From assembly GCF_007994075.1 (NCBI RefSeq), contig NZ_VIWU01000001.1:5270001-5334000 (forward strand): a stretch of DNA of 64,000 bases, in the 5' to 3' direction. Source of the stretch: Pseudonocardia hierapolitana (GTDB lineage: Bacteria > Actinomycetota > Actinomycetes > Mycobacteriales > Pseudonocardiaceae). Both the position numbers and the translations under genes were made by a program. The notes under the pieces were generated by a model. That model was not told the origin of the DNA and ran no database searches. It saw only the letters and a program-made list of their open reading frames with translations. Positions 58,204-64,000 of the stretch are shown here, piece by piece (the first letter of the stretch is position 1; each line of letters starts with the position of its first letter).

Positions 58204-59016
58204 TTATTTCACCGCGCCGCTGGCGACGCCCGCGGCGACGAATCGCTGGGCCACCAGCAGGAGTACGACGGCCGGGAGGGAGGCGAGCACGGCGGTGGCC
58301 ATCACCGAGCTCCAGTCGTTCACGTAGGTGCCGATGTACTGGAAGATCCCGAGGGTCACCGGCCGCACCTGCTCGGTGGTGGTGAGCGTGAGCGCGAACA
58401 GGAAGTCGCTCCACGTGAACAGGAACGTGAAGAGCGCGGCCGTGACCAGCGCGTTGCGGCTCATCGGCACGACGATCGAGACGAACGCGCGGATCTGGCC
58501 CGCCCCGTCCACCCGGGCGGCCTCGATGACCTCGCTCGGGATCGACAGCAGGTAGGCCCGCATGATCAGGATCGCGAACGGGATGCCGTGCGTGGAGTCG
58601 GCGAGGATCAGCCCGGGGATCGAGTTGAGCAGGCCCAGGTCGCTGTAGGCGCTGTAGAGCGCGTTGGCGACGACGATCCCGGGGATCATCTGGCTGATCA
58701 GGATCCCGAACAGCACCACGCCCGCGCCGCGCACCCGGAACTGCGCCAGCGCGTACGCCGCGGGCGTGGCGACCAGCAGGCTGAACACGACGCTGCCGAG
58801 GGCCACGATCAGGCTGGTGACCAGGTTGCGGCCCTGCTCGCGCAGCGCCGTCGCGTAGCCGTCGAAGGACAGGTCGAGCGGGATCCACGGCGTGCCGACG
58901 GCCGAGCCCGCCGGTTGCAGCGAGACGTTCAGCATCCAGTACAGCGGGAACAGCATCACGGCGAGGATCAGCACCCCGATGGTGGTGTGGCCCCAGCCGC
59001 CGGTACGTGTCTTCAT
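58204..59016 (-). CDS. Carbohydrate ABC permease, MalG/ThuG type
   Basis: A 270-residue inner-membrane permease with 6 spans. The EAA loop EAARVDGAGQIRAFVSIVVP, which docks on the ATPase, is clear. It imports an oligosaccharide together with the MalF-type gene upstream. ATG at 59016 is 7 bp from the preceding stop. There is no ATPase gene in the locus. Confidence 0.94.
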   Translation of the reverse strand: MKTRTGGWGHTTIGVLILAVMLFPLYWMLNVSLQPAGSAVGTPWIPLDLSFDGYATALREQGRNLVTSLIVALGSVVFSLLVATPAAYALAQFRVRGAGVVLFGILISQMIPGIVVANALYSAYSDLGLLNSIPGLILADSTHGIPFAILIMRAYLLSIPSEVIEAARVDGAGQIRAFVSIVVPMSRNALVTAALFTFLFTWSDFLFALTLTTTEQVRPVTLGIFQYIGTYVNDWSSVMATAVLASLPAVVLLLVAQRFVAAGVASGAVK

Positions 59017-59023
59017 CGACGCC

Positions 59024-60061
59024 TCACCGGGCCAGTGCGCGCCGGTTGGCGCGCAGGTAGAGGAGTGCGAACACCAGCGAGATGATGATGAGCACGTTGC
59101 CCATCGCCGCGCCCTCGCCGAACCGGAACTCCTGGAACGAGAGGTGGTAGGCCTGCGTCGCGATCGTCTGCGTCGCGTTGGCCGGGCCGCCGTCGGTGAG
59201 TCCCAGGATGATGTCCAGCACCTTGATCGTGTAGACGACCCCGAGCACCAGCACGACGTTCACCACCGGCCGCAGCAGCGGCCAGGTCACGTGCCGGAAC
59301 GCCCGCCAGCCGGTGGCCCCGTCCAGCGCGGCGGCCTCGTACAGGTCCTGCGGGATGTCCTGCAGGCCGCCGTAGAGGATCGTCGTGTTGAACGGGATCC
59401 CGATCCAGATGTTCACCCCGATCACCGCGATCAGCGCGAGCGAGGTGCTGGTGAGCCAGCCGGGGTTGTCGGCGACGCCCACGGCCCCGAGGAACCGGTT
59501 GAGCGCGCCGTTGTCCTGGTCGAGGATCCAGCGCCACACGGCCCCGGAGACGATCAGCGGGATCAGCCACGGCAGCAGCAGGAGTGAGCGCAGCACACCG
59601 GACAGCGGGAACCGCCGGTGGAAGTACAGCGCGATCCCCAGCCCGATCACGAACTGGCCCGCGATCGACCCCACGGTGAACAGCACGGTGTTGAGCAGCG
59701 CGGTGCCGAACAGGCCGGACGACAGCACCGTGACGTAGTTGTCCAGCCCGACGAACGGCGCCTCACCGGTGTAGAAGCTGCGCGTCGTGTACTCCTGGAA
59801 GCCCATCAGGGCGTTCTGGAGCACCGGGTAGCCGAAGAAGAGCAGCAGGTATGCCACGGCGGGCACCAGGAACGCGAGCTGCAGCATCCGTTCCCGCCCG
59901 CGCGGGGTCCACCACCCGCCGGCCGTGCCCCGTGGGGGAGCCGGCGCGGCGTCGCTCGCGAGTGGCCGGCCGGGCGCACCCGGGGGATGGAAGCCGGCGG
60001 AGCTTGCGGAGCCGGCGGGGCGGGTAGATGCAGCGACCGCCGACCGGGTCACATCAGCCAT
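59024..60061 (-). CDS. Carbohydrate ABC permease, MalF/ThuF type
   Basis: A 345-residue permease. A disordered Pro/Ala-rich N-terminus of about 55 residues precedes six membrane spans and the EAA loop EAAALDGATGWRAFRHVTWP. ATG at 60061 overlaps the end of the binding-protein gene by eight bases. Part of the thu-like operon. Confidence 0.94.
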   Translation of the reverse strand: MADVTRSAVAASTRPAGSASSAGFHPPGAPGRPLASDAAPAPPRGTAGGWWTPRGRERMLQLAFLVPAVAYLLLFFGYPVLQNALMGFQEYTTRSFYTGEAPFVGLDNYVTVLSSGLFGTALLNTVLFTVGSIAGQFVIGLGIALYFHRRFPLSGVLRSLLLLPWLIPLIVSGAVWRWILDQDNGALNRFLGAVGVADNPGWLTSTSLALIAVIGVNIWIGIPFNTTILYGGLQDIPQDLYEAAALDGATGWRAFRHVTWPLLRPVVNVVLVLGVVYTIKVLDIILGLTDGGPANATQTIATQAYHLSFQEFRFGEGAAMGNVLIIISLVFALLYLRANRRALAR

Positions 60062-61283
60062 TCTGAGCCTGCTCGAGAGCCTGCAGCGGGGGCGCGCCGC
60101 CGGTGATGGCGGTCTGCATCGCGGTGTAGATGCGGGTGGCGGCGGCGGGCCACTCGGGGCCGAGCTTGCCGGTGCGCGCCCGTGCGGTCTGGACGATCTC
60201 GGTGAAGGCCGCCATCCGCGGCACCTCCGCGACGAACCGGTCGCGCAGCGCCGTCTTCGTCGGCACGGTGGTGCGCTCGGTCGCCAGCGCGATCTGGTTG
60301 TCGTCGGTGTTCAGGCAGGCGACGATCTCGGCGGCCTTGGCTTGGCGGGCGGGGTCGCCGGTCTGCGGGATCGTCCACGTCTCGCCGCCCAGCGGGGCCA
60401 CCACGGACTCACCGGTCCGCGGCACCGGGATCGGCACGACCTCGTAGTTCAGGCCCTGCACCTTGTCGAGTGCGGGGAACTGCCACGGCCCGTTGACCAT
60501 CATCGCCGCATTGCCCGCGGCGAACTGGTCCTTGACGTCGGCCTGCTTCCAGTTCAGCACCGACCGCGACGCCGCCCCGGAGTTCACGAGGTCGACCCAC
60601 AGCTGCAGCGCCTCGGCGGTCTGGGGGCTCGCGATGTCGGTCTCGTCGCCGCCGTTGGTCCACATGAACGGCAGGAACTGCCACGCGCCCTCGTAGTCGG
60701 CCACCGCGGAGAACGCGATGCCGTACCGGTCGCCCTGGGTGAGCGCGGCTGCGGCGGTTTTGAGCTCGTCCCACGTCTTCGGCGGCGTGATGCCGGCCTG
60801 GTTGAGGATGTCGACGTTGTAGAACAGCCCGATCGAGTTGGTCACCGGCTGCAGCCCGTAGACCTGGCCCTCGAACGTGGACGCGCTCCGTACGCCCTCC
60901 TGGAAACCGTCCGCGGAGAGGCCGAAGTCGCTGATCGGGGCGAGCGCGCCGGTGGCGGCGATCTGCTGCAGGTCGGGGTTGTCGAGCATGAGGACGTCCG
61001 GCAGCGTCCGCGAGGACGCCTGCTGCAGCACCTTCTGGATCAGCGAGTCGCCCGGGACGACCTCGCGCTCGATCGTCACGCCTGCCTGCTGGCCGCACTC
61101 GTCGAGCTTGCGCGCGTAGACGCTCTTGTCGGGCTCGTTGTTGTAGTAGTCGAGCACCCGGAGCGAGGTGACGTCACCGCCACCACCGCCGCCGCTCCCG
61201 CCGCCACAGGCGGTGAGCCCGAGCGCGGCGGCCGCGACCAGCGCGGGGAGGGCGGTCCGTAGTGATGCTCCTCGTCGAGCCAT
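60054..61283 (-). CDS. Carbohydrate-binding lipoprotein, ThuE/MalE-like
   Basis: A 409-residue solute-binding protein. Signal peptide with lipobox LTAC (Cys near 26) and a Gly-rich linker, then the type-1 extracellular binding fold (SLIQKVLQQASSRTLPDVLMLDNPDL; GLFYNVDILNQAGI; AAMMVNGPWQFPAL). It captures a di- or oligosaccharide. ATG at 61283. A perfect 14-bp palindrome 15 bp upstream is repeated before the LacI-type gene, marking the control site. Confidence 0.93.
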   Translation of the reverse strand: MARRGASLRTALPALVAAAALGLTACGGGSGGGGGGDVTSLRVLDYYNNEPDKSVYARKLDECGQQAGVTIEREVVPGDSLIQKVLQQASSRTLPDVLMLDNPDLQQIAATGALAPISDFGLSADGFQEGVRSASTFEGQVYGLQPVTNSIGLFYNVDILNQAGITPPKTWDELKTAAAALTQGDRYGIAFSAVADYEGAWQFLPFMWTNGGDETDIASPQTAEALQLWVDLVNSGAASRSVLNWKQADVKDQFAAGNAAMMVNGPWQFPALDKVQGLNYEVVPIPVPRTGESVVAPLGGETWTIPQTGDPARQAKAAEIVACLNTDDNQIALATERTTVPTKTALRDRFVAEVPRMAAFTEIVQTARARTGKLGPEWPAAATRIYTAMQTAITGGAPPLQALEQAQNG

Positions 61284-61298
61284 GTCCGGTCCTCTCGG

Positions 61299-61312
61299 TC
61301 GATACGTATCGA
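61299..61312. promoter_or_regulatory. LacI-type operator 1
   Basis: TCGATACGTATCGA, a perfect palindrome 16 bp before the binding-protein ATG. A near-identical copy precedes the LacI gene. Confidence 0.85.
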
Positions 61313-61351
61313 TTACGGGCGTGCGGCGGCCGCGGTGGGTGCGCGGCCGGG

Positions 61352-62365
61352 TCAGGGGGCGGGAAGGGTGGTCTCCCGGCGCGTGAGCCGGGGCCGGATC
61401 AGCTCGACGAGCTGCGCGGGGGGCTCCCCGCCGCGGTCGAGCAGGCGGAACAGGATCTCCATCGCTCGCCGCGAGACGTCCCGCGGCTCCAGCGACACGT
61501 TCGTGACGGCGGGGGTGGTGGCCTCGGCCGCCGCGTCGGTGCACAGCCCGATCAGCGAGGTGTCCCGGCCCGGGACGACGCCCCGCTCGATCAGGGCGTG
61601 CAGCACCGGGGCGACGGCCTGGGAGTTCGGCACGACGACGCCCGGGCGGCCACCGCCGTCGAGCGCGCGCTCGACGGCCTCGCGGGCACCCGCGGTGCCC
61701 GGCGGGACGGGGGCCACCACCGAGTAGCCGATCCCGTGCCGCGCGGCCGCGGCGGCGGCACCGCGCTGGAAGCGGCGCACGAAGTTGATGTCGCGCTCGA
61801 TCACGTCGGCCGCGTGCCCGATGAGCACGACGCGGTCGTGCCCGAGGGCGGCGATCTCGTCGACGGCGAGCGTGCCGGCCAGCGTGAAGTCCATGTCGAC
61901 GCAGTGCAGGCCCGCGCTGTCGTCCGGGACGCCGATGAGGATCACCGGCACCTTGAGCGCAGCGGCCACCGGGATGCGGGCGTCGTCGGCCTCGACGTCC
62001 ATGAGCACGATCGCGTCGCAGAGCGCACGGCCCGCGAGCCGGGTGAGCCCGGCCGCGCCCTCGTCGGTGGTCACGAGCAGGACGTCGTGGTCCTCCGCTC
62101 GCGCGCAGCTCGCGATCGTCTCGATGAAGGGCAGGAGGCCTGCGGTGTCGGCGCCCGGCCCGAACGGGACGACGAGGCCGATCACCTGCGTGCGCTGGCT
62201 GGCGAGCGCACGGGCGCCCGCGTTGGGTTGATAGGTGAGCTGCTCGATCGCGTCGAGCACGCGCTTGCGGGTCTCGGCCGAGATCGATCGGCGGCCGCTC
62301 ATCACGTAGGAGACGGTGCTCTGCGATACACCCGCGACCCGGGCGACGTCCCGGCTGGTGACCAC
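61352..62365 (-). CDS. LacI-family regulator of the thu-like locus
   Basis: A 337-residue LacI-type repressor. HTH and hinge (SRDVARVAGVSQSTVSYVMSGRRSISAETRKRVL as the usual block; residues 3-50) and a periplasmic-binding-like sensor (IGLVVPFGPG, GVVVPNSQAVAPVL). GTG at 62365 is chosen; the frame continues upstream into the divergent gene region. Operators before itself and before the binding-protein gene indicate autoregulation plus control of the transport operon. Confidence 0.93.
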   Translation of the reverse strand: MVTSRDVARVAGVSQSTVSYVMSGRRSISAETRKRVLDAIEQLTYQPNAGARALASQRTQVIGLVVPFGPGADTAGLLPFIETIASCARAEDHDVLLVTTDEGAAGLTRLAGRALCDAIVLMDVEADDARIPVAAALKVPVILIGVPDDSAGLHCVDMDFTLAGTLAVDEIAALGHDRVVLIGHAADVIERDINFVRRFQRGAAAAAARHGIGYSVVAPVPPGTAGAREAVERALDGGGRPGVVVPNSQAVAPVLHALIERGVVPGRDTSLIGLCTDAAAEATTPAVTNVSLEPRDVSRRAMEILFRLLDRGGEPPAQLVELIRPRLTRRETTLPAP

Positions 62366-62385
62366 GGCACCCCCTCCGTCGGGAG

Positions 62386-62399
62386 TCGATACGCATCGA
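62386..62399. promoter_or_regulatory. LacI-type operator 2
   Basis: TCGATACGCATCGA differs from operator 1 by one base and lies 21 bp upstream of the LacI GTG. Confidence 0.82.
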
Positions 62400-62492
62400 C
62401 AATGACGCGGGTGACCGTAGCCACACGACCGGGTGATCGCAAGCCCGGTGGGATAGTGGGCCCACCCGGTTCGCCGTCTCGGAGGTGCAGCG

Positions 62493-63500
62493 ATGTCCGC
62501 GACCATGCGCGACGTCGCCCGGCTGGCGGGGGTGTCGGTCAAGACGGTCTCGAACGTCGTCAACGACTTCCCGTACGTGAGCGAGCGGACCAGGGCCCGC
62601 GTGCTGGCGGCGATCGCGGAGCTCGGCTACCGGATGAACTTCTCCGCTCGCAACCTGAGCCTCGGCCGCACCGGGATGCTCGCGCTCGCGGTGCCGGAGC
62701 TGCGGTTGCCCTACTTCGCCGAGCTGGCCGACGCCGTGATCGCCGCGGCCGCCGAGCGCGGGTACACCGTGCTGATCGAGCAGACCGGTGGCGTGCGGGA
62801 GCGCGAGCTCGCGGTGCTGACCAGCGACCGGCGGCGCATGACGGACGGGCTGATCTTCTCGCCGATCGGGCTGCGCGCGGCCGACGGGGCACAGCTCGAC
62901 GTGGACTACCCGATGGTCCTGCTCGGCGAGCGCGCGCTGCACGCGGGCGTGCCGCACGTCGCGATGGCCAACGCCGAGGCGGCGCGGGCCGTCGCCGGGC
63001 ACCTCCTCTCCGTCGGGCGGCGCAGGATCGCCGTGGTCGGCTCGTCCGACGAGCCGGGGCCGAGCGCGGGCTCGCTGCGCACCCGGGGGCTCCTCGACAC
63101 CCTCGCCGCCGCAGGCGTCACGCACGATCCCGCGCTCGTCGGGGAGGCCCTCGAGTGGACCCGCGCCGCGGGCGCCGCCGCCATGCGCCAGGTGCTGGAC
63201 CGCGGCGTGGAGTTCGACGCCGTCTTCGGCCTCAACGACGTGCTCGCGCTCGGCGCCATGCGCGTGCTGTACGAGCGCGGGCTGCGGGTGCCGCAGGACG
63301 TCGCGGTGGCCGGCTTCGACGACATCGAGGACGGCCGCTTCTCCCGCCCGAGCCTCACCACCGTCGAGCCGGGGAAAGCGGAGATCGCCGGCAGCGCCGT
63401 CGCGCTCCTGGTGGAGCACCTCACGACTACCGGTCCCGGGCCCGGGGCGTCGGTGGTGGCCGGGTTCCGGCTGCACGTGCGCGAGTCCACAGCCGGCTGA
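62493..63500 (+). CDS. LacI-family regulator (second)
   Basis: A 335-residue LacI-type regulator: MRDVARLAGVSVKTVSNVVND, YRMNFSARNLSLGRTG, then sensor domain (VFGLNDVLALGAMRVLYERG; VAGFDDIEDGRFSRPSLTTV). ATG at 62493 follows GGAGGTG. It is divergent from the first LacI gene and lies before a new binding-protein gene whose promoter holds a different palindrome, so it probably controls that second sugar locus. Confidence 0.93.
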   Translation: MSATMRDVARLAGVSVKTVSNVVNDFPYVSERTRARVLAAIAELGYRMNFSARNLSLGRTGMLALAVPELRLPYFAELADAVIAAAAERGYTVLIEQTGGVRERELAVLTSDRRRMTDGLIFSPIGLRAADGAQLDVDYPMVLLGERALHAGVPHVAMANAEAARAVAGHLLSVGRRRIAVVGSSDEPGPSAGSLRTRGLLDTLAAAGVTHDPALVGEALEWTRAAGAAAMRQVLDRGVEFDAVFGLNDVLALGAMRVLYERGLRVPQDVAVAGFDDIEDGRFSRPSLTTVEPGKAEIAGSAVALLVEHLTTTGPGPGASVVAGFRLHVRESTAG

Positions 63501-63544
63501 GGCGCCGGACGCGGCGTTGACCACCACCCGCCCGTGTGCTGTTC

Positions 63545-63558
63545 TTACACCGGTGTAA
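63545..63558. promoter_or_regulatory. LacI-type operator of second sugar locus
   Basis: TTACACCGGTGTAA is a perfect 14-bp palindrome 32 bp before the ATG of the binding-protein gene at 63591. Confidence 0.8.
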
Positions 63559-63590
63559 ACGCCGCGACGACGGGGCGAGGGGACGAGGAC

Positions 63591-64000
63591 ATGCGAATCC
63601 GGCTGGTGGCGGCCGCGCTCGGAGCGGCGCTCGTGGCCGCGGGGTGCGGCGCGGGCTCCGACGAGGACGGACCGGTGACGATCCGGTTCTCCTGGTGGGG
63701 CAACGACGAGCGCGCGCGGATCACCAACCAGGCCGTCGACGCTTTCGAGGCCGCCAACCCCGGCATCACGGTCGAGACCGAGTCGATCGACTTCACCTCC
63801 TACTTCGACCGGCTCGCCACGTCCGTCGCCGGGAACGACGAGCCGGACGTGATCACGATGGGCGGCGCCTACCCGCGGGAGTACGCCGATCGCGGTGTGC
63901 TCCTCGACCTCGCGCAGGTGTCCGGTCACCTCGACCTGTCCGCGCTCGACGAGCACGCGATGGCGGGCGGCAACTTCGAGGGCACCCAGTACGCGGTGCC
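63591..64000 (+). CDS. Sugar-binding lipoprotein of ABC importer (3' end cut by window)
   Basis: The first 136 residues of a type-1 extracellular solute-binding protein. Lipobox VAAGC (Cys near 19), then TIRFSWWGNDERARITNQAVDAFEAANPGI as the usual first strand and helix, and DVITMGGAYPREYADRG. It continues past the right edge. ATG at 63591. The upstream palindrome and LacI gene point to a second sugar uptake locus. Confidence 0.9.
   Translation, partial: MRIRLVAAALGAALVAAGCGAGSDEDGPVTIRFSWWGNDERARITNQAVDAFEAANPGITVETESIDFTSYFDRLATSVAGNDEPDVITMGGAYPREYADRGVLLDLAQVSGHLDLSALDEHAMAGGNFEGTQYAV

Overview
The window is about 64 kb of very GC-rich DNA with dense, short-spaced genes, many GTG starts and several leaderless-type promoters. 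It looks like the chromosome of a mycelial actinobacterium, most likely Pseudonocardia or a close relative in Pseudonocardiaceae. This is inferred from gene families and from the orn / tRNA-His / tRNA-Lys order shared with mycobacteria; no marker gene was compared. No CRISPR array, prophage, integrase or rRNA was seen. The two insertion sequences lie side by side at 37.4-39.8 kb.

Layout. 0-6.4 kb: a HAD phosphatase cut by the window edge, an App1-type phosphatase, a sucrase/ferredoxin-like protein, TerC, a 1.2-kb stretch without genes, and a GT-C membrane glycosyltransferase. 6.6-9.6 kb: a ribose/fructose-type ABC importer (ATPase, permease, lipoprotein) carrying a MIRU-like mini-ORF between its last two genes. 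9.6-14.7 kb: small enzymes and regulators, including a PadR gene under a perfect 16-bp inverted repeat and a frameshifted DinB/SnoaL fusion. 14.7-16.8 kb: tautomerase, a regulator remnant, a 109-bp duplicated repeat, two tRNAs and orn. 16.9-25.6 kb: HerA-type ATPase, Mn catalase, a paired PH-domain membrane system, an Hsp20/DnaJ chaperone cluster (DnaJ frameshifted), a second sucrase/ferredoxin-like protein behind an IdeR-like box, and an acyl-CoA synthetase. 25.6-35.8 kb: a cell-envelope glycosylation island with three YkcB-like GT39 proteins, a GT2-GtrA fusion and an OmpR/histidine-kinase pair. 35.9-42.6 kb: VOC/WYL pair, IS481 and IS630 copies, siderophore-interacting protein, TetR and a Baeyer-Villiger-type monooxygenase. 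42.9-53.6 kb: menC, a renalase-like protein, GlcD, an acyl-CoA synthetase, CYTH-CHAD, a PHP protein, secreted GH16 and beta-helix proteins and a PfkB kinase. 53.6-56.2 kb: SRPBCC, a three-gene ESX-substrate-like operon and a degenerate 2H phosphoesterase. 56.3-64 kb: a thu-like sugar locus with two LacI regulators and their operators.

The most unusual feature is a family of three arrays (1800-2013, 42657-42846, 49224-49591). Each has direct 22-bp units, a fixed central palindrome (GACTC, 6 nt, GAGTC), then the same units inverted. The two halves are complementary once G-U pairs are allowed, so each plus-strand transcript could fold into one long hairpin. All three start at or just after a stop codon. 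Second is a candidate regulon: TGTG half-sites spaced in exact multiples of 11 bp precede the response regulator, one GT39 gene and the GT2-GtrA/GT39 operon. Third is a readable insertion history in which IS481 entered first and IS630 then entered its target duplication, exactly at a stop codon.
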